34,609 nucleotides of DNA from an uncultured Lachnospiraceae bacterium (lineage in GTDB: Bacteria; Bacillota; Clostridia; Lachnospirales; Lachnospiraceae), in contig CANRBX010000032.1 of assembly GCA_947628955.1 (NCBI GenBank), forward strand, positions 1 to 34,609, in the 5' to 3' direction. The notes under the pieces are model-generated. The model ran no database searches, was not told where the DNA came from, and saw only the letters and a program-made list of their open reading frames with translations. Each line of letters opens with the position of its first letter. Within the stretch, counting starts at the first letter, position 1. Below, one piece after another: positions 22,832-31,042 of the stretch. A program made the translations under genes and the position numbers.

Positions 22832-24224
22832 AAGAGATTCTATTTATTTCAAACTGGGCAGACTTCTGCTGGCCGCGGCTGCGGTCTCCGCAGTCTGCTT
22901 TTTTCTCATGCAGGCGGCGAGCGACAGCCTGCTGGAGTACTATTACGACTCTCTTATTGAAAGATATTCTTCCGGGATCGGCGCCAGGGATCTGGAGGAT
23001 TTCAGGGATTATGTCCGGGAAAATCAGGTCAGCGCTTCGGACAGCGAGGCGCTGAACCACTGGGTCATGCAGCGCAGGATGATCTCTCTGGAGATTTACA
23101 GGGACGGCGTACTCAAATACGATTCTCTCTACCCGGACGAAGAAGCGATCCTGGAAAATGATGAGATCTACGATTTCTATGACTGGGAATCCGTTTTCAC
23201 GGTTGAATTTGCGGACGGGCCGGCCGAGGTGATCCTGTACGGTTCTTTTCTGTACCAGCTGTATGACTACGTTTTCCTTGCGGAGCTGCTCGCAAGCTTC
23301 GCGGTCTTTATGGCGGTTGTGATGTTCGGGATCAGAAAAAGCATGAATTATATCCGCCAGCTGAGCGAGGAGGTCAGGATCCTGGAGGGCGGCGGGCTTG
23401 ACTATGAGATCACGGTGGCGGGCCGGGACGAGCTGTCGGTGCTTGCGAGAGGCCTAGACGATATGCGGCGGGCGTTCCGGGAGCAGACCAGGCGGGACAG
23501 CTACCTGACGCGGGCGAACCAGAAAATGATCACGGAGATGTCGCATGACATGCGGACCCCGCTGACGACGATGCTGCTGCACACGGAGATCATGCGCGGC
23601 CAGGTCAGGCCGGAGGACAGCGAGCTTCTGGAAAGCATTGACAAGATCGAGTCCAAGATCCATCAGCTGAAGCAGATGTCTGAAAACATTCTCTCCTATG
23701 CGCTGGTCTGCGGGGACGAGGAATCCGGCCTGGAGCAGCCGGAGCCGTTCGGAGCGGTGTTCGAGGATCTGCTCTCGGAGATGGCCGCATGGCTGGAGCA
23801 GAACCATTTCCACGTGGTCAGGCCGGAAACATTTCCCATGGAAAAGGTGTCCGTCAGGAGCGATTACCTCCCGCGCATTCTGGATAATCTTGTATCCAAT
23901 CTGCTGAAATACGCGGAGCCGGACTATCCGGTTCAGATCGTCTGCCGCGTGGAGGGCAGCTATGTTCTGTTGTCATTTTTCAACCGCAGGCGCAGGGCCG
24001 GGCAGGTGGAGAGCACGCGCATCGGGCTGGAGAGCGTCCGGAAGATGATGGAGCAGATGCGGGGAAGCTGCGAGATACGCGCAAACGGCCGGGAATTCGA
24101 GACAGAGCTGCGATTTCCGGTCTGCGCGGAGTATTCGGCGCAGGGGACAGAGCGCGGACATGCGGCGCAGGGGACAGAGCGCGGACATGCGGTGCAGGAG
24201 ACGGAGCGCGGACACACGATGTAG
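22818..24224 (+). CDS. sensor histidine kinase of TCS2 with atypical ATP-binding domain
   Basis: The 468-aa protein has TM1 (14-31), an extracellular sensor (32-150), TM2 (151-172), a HAMP-like linker, H-box EMSHDMRTPLT (H243) and N-box LPRILDNLVSNLLKY. After the N-box the usual DxGxG G1 motif and F-box are missing. The chain goes straight from VLLSFFNRRRRAGQ to VESTRIGLESVRKMM, which keeps only a G2-like IGL. I recall similar shortened domains in other clostridial kinases but cannot check it. ATG 22818 lies inside the regulator gene. The last residues are two and a half 9-aa repeats (AQGTERGHA) from array F. The TAG stop replaces a CAG codon of the repeat. Confidence 0.92.
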   Translation: MTQNKRDSIYFKLGRLLLAAAAVSAVCFFLMQAASDSLLEYYYDSLIERYSSGIGARDLEDFRDYVRENQVSASDSEALNHWVMQRRMISLEIYRDGVLKYDSLYPDEEAILENDEIYDFYDWESVFTVEFADGPAEVILYGSFLYQLYDYVFLAELLASFAVFMAVVMFGIRKSMNYIRQLSEEVRILEGGGLDYEITVAGRDELSVLARGLDDMRRAFREQTRRDSYLTRANQKMITEMSHDMRTPLTTMLLHTEIMRGQVRPEDSELLESIDKIESKIHQLKQMSENILSYALVCGDEESGLEQPEPFGAVFEDLLSEMAAWLEQNHFHVVRPETFPMEKVSVRSDYLPRILDNLVSNLLKYAEPDYPVQIVCRVEGSYVLLSFFNRRRRAGQVESTRIGLESVRKMMEQMRGSCEIRANGREFETELRFPVCAEYSAQGTERGHAAQGTERGHAVQETERGHTM

Positions 24225-24405
24225 GAAACAGAGTATGGACACACGATGCAGGAGACGGTGCACGGGCACGCGGAGCAGGAGACGGAGCGACACATGGCGT
24301 ACGGAGGACATGTGCCACAGGAGACAGAGTACGAATACGCGGCACACGGACACACGATGCAGGAAACGGTGCACGGGACAGAGCACGGATATGCGGCGCA
24401 GAAAA
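24138..24405. repeat. array F: 27-bp units across the TCS2 kinase stop
   Basis: The basic unit GCGCAGGGGACAGAGCGCGG plus ACATGCG (27 nt, 9 codons) is repeated at least four times, then continues in decayed form. The reading frame of the kinase stays open for 61 codons after the TAG (24222-24224), ending at TAA 24408-24410. Confidence 0.92.
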
Positions 24406-24428
24406 AATAAGCAGACAATTTCTTTTTG

Positions 24429-24455
24429 TGCTATAATCTGTTTAAATACTTAAAC
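24429..24455 (+). promoter_or_regulatory. extended -10 promoter of tag with adjacent palindrome
   Basis: TGC-TATAAT (24429-24437) has no good -35. It is followed at once by GTTTAA-ATAC-TTAAAC (24440-24455), an operator-like dyad at the expected transcription start. About 190 nt of leader follow; it contains a small AGTACT-CA-AAGTACT hairpin. Confidence 0.55.
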
Positions 24456-24642
24456 GAATCAGATCGGGAGAGATGGCTGCGGACATACGGAAGGAGCATT
24501 TTTCCGGGTGTCTTCCGACGACATGCCGCCAGACGAATGAGAGGGGTGCTGCACTGCAGCAGGATAACTCGTGTACCTAAAATATAGTACTCAAAGTACT
24601 CGAACTGAGCAAAAATCCAGTTAGAGACAGGAGGAAAACGAC

Positions 24643-25278
24643 ATGGGACATTGCGCATGGGCATTTGCAAACGAGACCGACCGGCTTTATCACGATCATG
24701 AATGGGGTGTGCCGGTACATGACGACGATCGCCAGATGTTTGAGCATCTGACGCTGGAGTGCCTGCAGTGCGGGCTGAGCTGGGCGCTGATGCTGAAGAA
24801 GCGGGAGATCTTCCGTCAGTGCTTTGAGAATTTTGATTATGACAAGATCGCGGATTACGAAGAAGATGACGTACAGCGCATCCTGAACACGGAGGGGATG
24901 CTGAAGTCGGAGCGCAAGATTCGCGCGGTCATCAATAACGCGCGGTGCTACCGGAAAGTCCGGGAGGAATTCGGCAGCTTCTGCGATTACCTCTGGGCGT
25001 ACACAGACGGCAGGACGATTCTGTATGACGGCCACGCGGATGGCGCGATACCGGTCAGCAACGGCCTTTCCGACCGGATCAGCAAAGACCTGAAAAGACG
25101 GGGTTTCAAATTTATCGGGGCGGTTACGATCTATTCACACCTGCAGGCCTGCGGCATTATCAATGATCATGCGGCGGACTGCCCCTGTTATCAGAAGATC
25201 AATGAGGCGTACCCGACGATAAAGATGAAGCCGGACCAGGAAGCAGGGCAGGCCGGTGCAGGAGCGATGCTGACCTGA
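24643..25278 (+). CDS. tag: DNA-3-methyladenine glycosylase I
   Basis: The 211-aa base-excision repair enzyme removes 3-methyladenine from alkylated DNA. Family marks are all present: the zinc ligands C4, H17, H176 and C180 (HAADC), YHDHEWG (16-22), E39 and QCGLSW (42-47), and GFKFIG (154-159). The C-terminal 16 residues (Ala/Gly/Gln-rich) are an extra tail. SD AGGAGG is 8 nt before the ATG. It is a housekeeping gene lying between transporter and signalling genes, with its own promoter. Confidence 0.97.
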   Translation: MGHCAWAFANETDRLYHDHEWGVPVHDDDRQMFEHLTLECLQCGLSWALMLKKREIFRQCFENFDYDKIADYEEDDVQRILNTEGMLKSERKIRAVINNARCYRKVREEFGSFCDYLWAYTDGRTILYDGHADGAIPVSNGLSDRISKDLKRRGFKFIGAVTIYSHLQACGIINDHAADCPCYQKINEAYPTIKMKPDQEAGQAGAGAMLT

Positions 25279-25615
25279 GTTTGCGTCTGTTAACTGACTG
25301 ACATTGGTTCACTCTCCCATTGGAATTACAATTATATGCGTATTTTGGTATGAATAAAATATGGAAAGGGACACACGCTTTTCTGGCAGAGACGGCCGGG
25401 AAAGCGTGTTTTTATGTTCCGAAGGGGAAGATGTTCCGGGAGGAAAGACATTTTTGAGGGGAAGATATTTCGGAAAGAAGGGTGTTTCTGCGAAGAAGAT
25501 GTTCTGGAGGGGAAGGATCCGGCGGCAGAGCATTTTCGGGAAGCAGAGAGTCTTCCTTTTAGAGAAAGTTTGGAGGTTCGCGCAGTATTCTGTTGTGGAG
25601 CGTGGGATGAAGGCC
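25279..25615. other. non-coding stretch after tag
   Basis: A weak TTACAA-17-TATGAA promoter-like pair occurs near 25328-25356. The following 250 nt contain degenerate GAAGAT/GGAGGGGAAG motifs at irregular spacing. Open frames exist on both strands but none has an SD. Confidence 0.4.
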
Positions 25616-25840
25616 GAAGTCATAGGGAGATACGGGGCCGGAGGCCCGGCGGAAGTCATGGGGAGATACGAGTTCAGAGGTCCGGCGGAAGTCATGGGGA
25701 GATATGAGACCGGAAGTCCGGTGGAAGTCATGGGGAGATACGAGGCCGGAAGCCCGGTGGAAGTTATAAGGAGATACGAGGCCGGAAGCCCGGTGGAAGT
25801 CATGGGGAGATACGAGGCCAGAAGCTCGGCGAAAGTCATA
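25616..25840. repeat. array G: six 36-bp units upstream of the MalG-type permease
   Basis: GAAGTCATGGGGAGATACGAG followed by GCCGGAAGCCCGGTG recurs at 25616, 25652, 25688, 25724, 25760 and 25796, with a partial unit to about 25840. The array ends 17 nt before the permease ATG. All frames that are open in one unit remain open. Confidence 0.95.
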
Positions 25841-25856
25841 GGATGGGAATTTGGTG

Positions 25857-26705
25857 ATGAAGAAAATTGTGCGAAAAATAATATATCTGCCATTGATCCT
25901 GCTGGCGGCAGTCATCTGTTTCCCGGTGCTCTTTGCGGCGTCGGGCGTGTTTATGAAGCAGTGGGAGCTGGAGCAGTACCTGGCCCCGGTGCTCGGCGGA
26001 GCGGACGGCATGGCAGACTGGGTGCTTTTGCCGCATGCGCCGACGCTGCAGCATCTGGTCGAGCTCCTGATCGACTCGCCCCAGTTTTTTGTGATGTTCT
26101 GGAATTCTCTGAAAATATCCCTGTGTATTCTGGCCGGGCAGACATTATTCGGCGTCCCGTCGGCCTGGGGACTGGCGAGGTTCGGATTTCCCGGGAAAAA
26201 AGTGATTTTGCTGCTCTATATCGTGCTGATGCTGATGCCGTTTCAGGTGCTCATGCTTCCACAGTATCTGACACTCAGCCGGCTTCAGCTTCTGGACACG
26301 CACGCGGCGCTTATCCTGCCCGCAGTGTTCTCCACCTTTCCGGTGTTCATCATGTACCGGTTTTTCTGCGGGATCCCGGAGGAGATTCTGGAAGCGGCCC
26401 GCATAGACGGGGCGGGGAACCTGCAGATATTTGTATGGATCGGGATTCCGCTCGGGGCGGCAGGCATAGTGTCTTCGGGAATCCTCGGCTTCCTGGAATC
26501 CTGGAATATGATAGAGCAGCCGATGACATTCCTGAAGACAAAATCGCTGTGGCCATTGTCCTTGTTTCTGCCGGAAATCGGCCTGAATGAGGCCGGGGTG
26601 GGATTTGCCGCCGCATTTATGATGCTGCTTCCGGCACTGCTCCTGTTTCTGAGCGGGCAGGATTACCTCGAGCAGGGGATTACGGCCGCGGCGCTGAAGG
26701 AGTGA
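25857..26705 (+). CDS. sugar ABC transporter permease, MalG/UgpE type
   Basis: The 282-aa permease has six predicted spans (first at IIYLPLILLAAVICFPVLF) and the EAA loop EEILEAARIDGAGNLQIFVWIGIPL. It should pair with the MalF-type protein encoded at 20950 and the propeller-fused binding protein, although it is separated from them by TCS2 and tag. ATG 25857 is chosen, with GGATGGG about 9 nt upstream; the SD is weak. The gene ends inside array H, and its last 18 codons and stop are part of the triplicated unit. Confidence 0.93.
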   Translation: MKKIVRKIIYLPLILLAAVICFPVLFAASGVFMKQWELEQYLAPVLGGADGMADWVLLPHAPTLQHLVELLIDSPQFFVMFWNSLKISLCILAGQTLFGVPSAWGLARFGFPGKKVILLLYIVLMLMPFQVLMLPQYLTLSRLQLLDTHAALILPAVFSTFPVFIMYRFFCGIPEEILEAARIDGAGNLQIFVWIGIPLGAAGIVSSGILGFLESWNMIEQPMTFLKTKSLWPLSLFLPEIGLNEAGVGFAAAFMMLLPALLLFLSGQDYLEQGITAAALKE

Positions 26706-26844
26706 ACCTGATCCTGAGCGGACAGGATTATCTCGAGCAGGGGATTACGGCCGCGGCGCTGAAGGAGTGAACCTGATCCTGAACGGACAGGATTATCTCG
26801 AGCAGGGAATTACGGCCGCAGCGCTGAAGGAATAAACCTGACCT
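26651..26844. repeat. array H: three 65-bp units repeating the 3' end of the permease gene
   Basis: Units begin at 26651, 26716 and 26781. Each contains GGATTAyCTCGAGCAGGG, GCGCTGAAGGA and a stop codon (TGA, TGA, TAA). Only the first is in the permease frame because 65 is not a multiple of 3. The copies are nearly identical, hence recent. Confidence 0.95.
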
Positions 26845-27107
26845 GACTGCTCCGGGCGGTATGGAACCGGCGGGAAGGGATGGCAGCGGTTCGGAGGCGG
26901 AGATACCGGACAGCATATGAGGGACGATATTGGGGCGAGACAATGACGATGTTCCGAGTATGGAAATATCGGTGACGGTTTGGGGATGATATTGGACGAG
27001 AAAGAAGCGGCAGCCCGGGTGCAGAGCTTTCGGACGGCTTTCAGAGATAAGGGTCGGCAGAAAGGGCAGCGGCAGCCCGGGCGGTGCGCAGAAGGAGGGG
27101 ATTCAAC
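26845..27107. other. GC-rich intergenic stretch with small repeats
   Basis: Contains two copies of GCGGCAGCCCGGG and two of a GATATTGG-CGAGA motif. No gene or clear promoter is seen before the SD of the adaptor gene. Confidence 0.5.
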
Positions 27108-29528
27108 ATGATAAAAAGGAAACTGACACAGATCACGGCAGGCTTTTTTGGACTGATGCTCTGCTTTACCGTCCTGTCGCGGGCGGCAGATCAGAAGAGC
27201 ATCGCGGTCGTCAGGACGGAGAGGCCGCAGAATAAAATGATTGAGCATGCGGTCAGGACATCCGGAAAAGTAATGCAGAATCAGGAGGTGGCGGTGACGA
27301 CACAGCCGGATCAGCGCGTGACTGCGATCTACGTCCGGGAAGGGGAGCGTGTGGCGAAGGGAGATCTCCTGTTTGAGATTGACCAGACACTGCTTGATGA
27401 AAAGATTCTGAATCAGCAGCAGGAGATGGAAAAGCAGCAGCTCCAGATTAGGGATGTGAAGAGCCAGAAAGAGGTGAGCGCACAGCAGAAGGCGAACTCT
27501 CAGGCACAGGCGCAGGAACAGTATTCCCTGTCGACCAGCCGTGCCGGAGTGCAGGTATCGAGGTCGAAAAAACAACTGGAGCAGGCCCGGCAGAAGCTGA
27601 AAGATTTCCAGAAAAACGCCGGACAGAAGCAGGAAGATTCCGAAGTGGAAGAGGCTCTGACCAGAACTCTGGAAGAAAAAACCAGTGATTATATTGCTGC
27701 ACAGCAGGAACTGAAGACACTGGAATGGGAGATTGAAAACGCTGTTTATACGGCGAAACAGAATGCAGCTGCGGGTGTGTCGCTCGTAAAAGAGAACGTG
27801 CCATTTACAGGAAACGCGTGCACGTGGACTGCAGATGCGGAAGTTGCAGATACAGAGCTTGTGGGTGCAGAAGTTGTGAACGCAGAGCCTATGGATGCAG
27901 GGATTGTGGACATAGAGATTGCAGGTGTGGAAAACCAGGACATGCCGGGAACACAGGGGATACAGGAGACAGAAGCAGCTTCCTTCGGGATAGATGCTGT
28001 CATTGATATAACTGCTCAAACACGGGGAAAAGATGAAAGCGCACCGGGCGGCAATATAATTGCAGGGGAAATGGACATTCAGCCGGATGCAGGCACCCAG
28101 CCGGTCACGGATGGCCTGATGTCGGACACAGATAATCAGCCGGATTCAATCACCCAGCCAGTCACGAACAGCCTGCCATCTGGCACAGATATTCAGCCGG
28201 ACGCAGGTGCACAGCTGAATCCGGACGCTCAGACAGATATGGGTGCTCAGCCGAATGAAGAGAATCTGCCGGTCATAGACGCTCAGCTGGATATAGACAT
28301 TCAGCCAGATCCAGGCATCCAGCCAACCACGGATGGCCTGCCGCCGGACACAGATAATCAGCCGGACGCAGATACTCAGCTGAATCCAGACGTTCAGGCA
28401 GATATGAGTGTCCAGCCGAAAGAGGATGATTTGCCAGTCATAGACACTCAACCAGTCACAGACGGTCTGGTGCCGGATTCAGACATTCATCCGACCTCAG
28501 ACACCCAGCTGGTCACAGACAACCTGCCGCTGCAGACAGAGCCCCGGACGGTGACGCAGGAAGAACTTGAGCAGATCGAAAAATCTGTCCGTGATAATTA
28601 CAGTGAAAGGCTCGAAGCAGCGCGGCAGAAGGTTGAGGATGCGCAGAGTGAGAAAACCGCGGCTGAGGACGCGCTGATACAGTACCAGAAGGAGCACCTG
28701 ATTTCCAGTGATGCACAGAATGCGGAGACGGCGCAGCAGCTGCTTGAAGCGGTGCAGGCGGCTCAGCAAGTGTATGAGGATGCGGCAATTGCCGCGAATG
28801 AGGCTGCAGTGACTTCCGGACGAGCGGTGCAGATGGCAGGGATTGCGGACGCTTCCAACAGCTCTGACCGCATGAATGAGATCACCTATGAGCAGATGGA
28901 GCTCTCGCTGAAAAAGCTGGAGGATTTGAAAGCTGCGAAAGGAAAGATCCGTGCAGAGGCAGACGGGCTGGTCACTAAGATAAACATCATGACAGGGGAA
29001 AAGACCGGCGATACGACGGCGATTCTGATGGCAGATCTCTCGAAGGGCTATCGGTTTACCGCAGATCTCACGGAGGATCAGCAGAAATATATCGGTACGG
29101 GCGATCTTGTCAGCCTGACCTCTGCAAATGGGAAGCAGAAGCTGGAGGAACTTCCGGTGGAATCAGTCACTGAGGATGAAGAAAACGAGGGAGTATATCA
29201 TGTAACCGTTCAGATTCCGGATGAAAGCTTTGAGATCGGTGCAAATCTGACGCTGGATTTCAGCCGGAAATCGGAGGCCTACCCGGTGACGGTTCCTCTC
29301 TCGGCGCTGCATCTGGACGCAAGACAGCAGGCATACGTGCTCGTGACGGAAGATTATGAATCCGTGATGGGAAAAGAATGCCGGGCACGCAGGGTGAGTG
29401 TCACAGTGCTGGAAAAGAATGAATCCTATGCGGCTCTGGCGGAGGGTACGCTGAGCGCGCAGCAGGAGATCATTGTGAGCTCTGACAAGGCGGTTGACGA
29501 CGGAAGCCGGGTGCGTGTCGAAGCATAA
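27108..29528 (+). CDS. HlyD/RND-type membrane fusion (adaptor) protein with repeat insert
   Basis: The 806-aa protein has an N-terminal signal-anchor (4-26), then a first lipoyl-like half (VRTSGKVMQNQEVAV..VREGERVAKGDLLFEID). A Gln/Lys-rich coiled coil (about 95-215) is broken by a 235-residue low-complexity insert (about 240-475, arrays I1 and I2). Next come a second coiled-coil arm (485-600), the second lipoyl half (GKIRAEADGLVTKINIMTGEK) and beta-barrel domains. Adaptors of this type bridge an inner-membrane transporter to the outside. SD GGAGGGG is 7 nt before ATG 27108. The next gene encodes a MacB-core-like membrane protein 16 nt downstream, presumably its partner. No ATPase is encoded nearby. 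Confidence 0.88.
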   Translation: MIKRKLTQITAGFFGLMLCFTVLSRAADQKSIAVVRTERPQNKMIEHAVRTSGKVMQNQEVAVTTQPDQRVTAIYVREGERVAKGDLLFEIDQTLLDEKILNQQQEMEKQQLQIRDVKSQKEVSAQQKANSQAQAQEQYSLSTSRAGVQVSRSKKQLEQARQKLKDFQKNAGQKQEDSEVEEALTRTLEEKTSDYIAAQQELKTLEWEIENAVYTAKQNAAAGVSLVKENVPFTGNACTWTADAEVADTELVGAEVVNAEPMDAGIVDIEIAGVENQDMPGTQGIQETEAASFGIDAVIDITAQTRGKDESAPGGNIIAGEMDIQPDAGTQPVTDGLMSDTDNQPDSITQPVTNSLPSGTDIQPDAGAQLNPDAQTDMGAQPNEENLPVIDAQLDIDIQPDPGIQPTTDGLPPDTDNQPDADTQLNPDVQADMSVQPKEDDLPVIDTQPVTDGLVPDSDIHPTSDTQLVTDNLPLQTEPRTVTQEELEQIEKSVRDNYSERLEAARQKVEDAQSEKTAAEDALIQYQKEHLISSDAQNAETAQQLLEAVQAAQQVYEDAAIAANEAAVTSGRAVQMAGIADASNSSDRMNEITYEQMELSLKKLEDLKAAKGKIRAEADGLVTKINIMTGEKTGDTTAILMADLSKGYRFTADLTEDQQKYIGTGDLVSLTSANGKQKLEELPVESVTEDEENEGVYHVTVQIPDESFEIGANLTLDFSRKSEAYPVTVPLSALHLDARQQAYVLVTEDYESVMGKECRARRVSVTVLEKNESYAALAEGTLSAQQEIIVSSDKAVDDGSRVRVEA
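27829..27935. repeat. array I1: 15-bp repeats in the adaptor gene
   Basis: Units such as GCAGATGCGGAAGTT, GCAGATACAGAGCTT and GTGGGTGCAGAAGTT encode (A/V)DxE(V/L) pentapeptides in the coiled-coil arm. Confidence 0.8.
28074..28520. repeat. array I2: Gln/Pro/Asp repeats in the adaptor gene
   Basis: About seven units of roughly 57 nt and longer, built on GAyATTCAGCCGGAt and CAGCCGGTCACGGAyGGCCTG. They encode DIQPDAGTQPVTDGL-like peptides. Longer composite units alternate, for example those ending in LPVID. Confidence 0.88.
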
Positions 29529-29544
29529 GCGGGAGGATGCAGGG

Positions 29545-30918
29545 ATGCAGAAAACATTCAGCAAGACAATGATTATGATAATCCGGCTGGCAGTAATGGC
29601 CGGATTTTATTTTCTTGCGGTCCGTTACAGCAATCTGGCGCAGCAGGCCGCGCAGATCATTACAGTGGCCCTGGACGGAGGCGGCCTGTCCGCGGCTGAA
29701 GCCCGGAAAATTGCAGAAGCGCAGAATGCGTCAGGAGTACAGGATGTGGCAGAGACAGAAAATGCGTCAGGAGAGCGGAACGTGTCAGTAGCACAGAACG
29801 AGCCGGAAGTGCAGAACACGCCAGAGGCGCAGGAAGTATCAGGGGCAGAAAATGCGGCAGAAGGGCAAAAGTTGTCAGAAGCGCAGAGTGCAGTAAAAAT
29901 GCAGAATGTGCCAGAAGCACAGACCGGGCCGGGAGTGCAGAACACGCCAGAAGCGCAGGACATCAGGGAAATCTGCCTCTGGACAGAGCGGCCGGACGCC
30001 TTGTTTTCCTGCAGAGAAACCGGGAGACAGGCGCAGGCAGCCGCGCTTTTTACGGAGGGAAATCCGGAGCTTGCCGCACCGGGAACCGCTCTGCTCCTGT
30101 GGGAAAAAGACGGCTGCTTTGTGGACACCGCGACAGCGGAAGAATTGTTTGGAACGAGACATGCGAGCGGCCAGCTTGTCTGGTATGAGGAGCGCGCGTA
30201 CAAAGTGTATGGCACCTTCGAGAGCCTTCGCAGAACAGTTGTGCTGGGCGGAACTGCCGGGACGGGGGAGGAAGTGTCCTTTGACATGCTTTCCCTGCGG
30301 CTGCGGAAGGGAGAGGGCGCAAAGGCAGGTGCAGAACAGCTTATGATGCAGTATGAGCTGAGCGGGGAGATCATGGATTTTACTTTCCCGGGCATACTTA
30401 CCGGCGATCTGCTGCTTCTCCTTCCGCTCTTTCTGGCGGCAGGTCTGATCAGGACGCTCTGGCACTGCATGTGGAGCGCTCCGCCGAAGCAGGCACATGG
30501 TGGAGACAAAAAAGGGAGCGCTCTGCCGGGGCAGGCGTATGGTGGAGACGAAAAAGAGAGCGCTCTGCCGGGGCAGGTGCATGGTGGAGACGAAAAGGAG
30601 AGCGCTCCGTCGGAGCAGGTGAATGGTGGAGTCGGCAGGATGGCCGCCTGCGCGGTCCTGCTTGCCGCGGTGATCGCCGCCGTATATTTCATGCTGCGGA
30701 ATTATCTGGAAATACCGGCGGACATGATTCCGACCCGCTGGTCAGATTTTTCCTTCTGGTCCGCGTGGTGGAAGAGCCAGCGCGGGAATCTGCTGAGGAT
30801 CCTCGGGAGCGCCCAGGGAGAGATGCATCTGATGATGCTCTGGAATCTCGGACTGTCTGTAATCTGTAATATTCTCGCCGTCTCTTTTTATTGCATAACT
30901 CCTGAAAATACACTATAA
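29545..30918 (+). CDS. MacB-periplasmic-core-like membrane protein of unknown role
   Basis: The 457-aa protein has TM1 (10-28) and an extracellular region that begins with a Gln/Ala/Asn/Glu repeat (about 52-138, array J). A folded part follows with GTALLLWEKDGCFVDTATAEELFG and an LVWYEERAYKVYGTF strand pair, similar in pattern to the MacB/FtsX-type periplasmic core. TM2 is near 290-308 (LLLLLPLFLAAGLI), a repeat-coded cytoplasmic loop spans 309-361 (array K), then TM3 and TM4. Four spans and a MacB-like core suggest the permease subunit of an ABC-type export machine with the adjacent adaptor. The family call is tentative. SD GGGAGG is 8 nt before ATG 29545. The last codons contain the -10 of the next gene. 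Confidence 0.75.
   Translation: MQKTFSKTMIMIIRLAVMAGFYFLAVRYSNLAQQAAQIITVALDGGGLSAAEARKIAEAQNASGVQDVAETENASGERNVSVAQNEPEVQNTPEAQEVSGAENAAEGQKLSEAQSAVKMQNVPEAQTGPGVQNTPEAQDIREICLWTERPDALFSCRETGRQAQAAALFTEGNPELAAPGTALLLWEKDGCFVDTATAEELFGTRHASGQLVWYEERAYKVYGTFESLRRTVVLGGTAGTGEEVSFDMLSLRLRKGEGAKAGAEQLMMQYELSGEIMDFTFPGILTGDLLLLLPLFLAAGLIRTLWHCMWSAPPKQAHGGDKKGSALPGQAYGGDEKESALPGQVHGGDEKESAPSEQVNGGVGRMAACAVLLAAVIAAVYFMLRNYLEIPADMIPTRWSDFSFWSAWWKSQRGNLLRILGSAQGEMHLMMLWNLGLSVICNILAVSFYCITPENTL
29707..29960. repeat. array J: degenerate repeats coding Gln-Asn / Glu-Ala-Gln motifs
   Basis: Fifteen- to eighteen-nt units built on GCAGAAGCGCAGAAyGyGyCAG. The protein reads EAQN, VQNTPEAQ (twice) and similar. 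It lies just after TM1, on the outer face. Confidence 0.8.
30470..30630. repeat. array K: 42-bp units in a loop of the membrane protein
   Basis: ATGGTGGAGAC followed by AAAAAGGGAGCGCTCTGCCG and GGGCAG recurs at 30497, 30539, 30581 and 30623 (42-nt steps). It encodes HGGDEKESALPGQV, 14 residues per unit. Confidence 0.93.
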
Positions 30919-30919
30919 T
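30891..30919 (+). promoter_or_regulatory. promoter of yhaM
   Basis: TTGCAT (30891-30896), 17-nt spacer, TATAAT (30914-30919), overlapping the end and stop codon of the upstream gene. The leader of about 115 nt is GC-rich. Confidence 0.8.
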
Positions 30920-31042
30920 CAGGATGAGTATTCCCAATCCGGCTCTATAGGGCCGCAGGGGCGCGGCGTCAGAAACGGCGCGGGGGCCTCAGCCCGGCCA
31001 GGGAACCGGATGCGGAAGCCGCAGAACAGACGGGAGGAAACT

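Noticed and set aside
25309..25893. Minus-strand 194-codon frame with SYLPMTSTGLP repeats
   Set aside because: Antisense shadow of array G with no ribosome binding site and no recognisable domain.
25361..26590. Open frame of 409 codons on the plus strand across array G and the MalG-type permease
   Set aside because: No SD, unnatural composition, and the second half is an out-of-frame reading of the permease gene. The 36-bp period keeps any open frame open.
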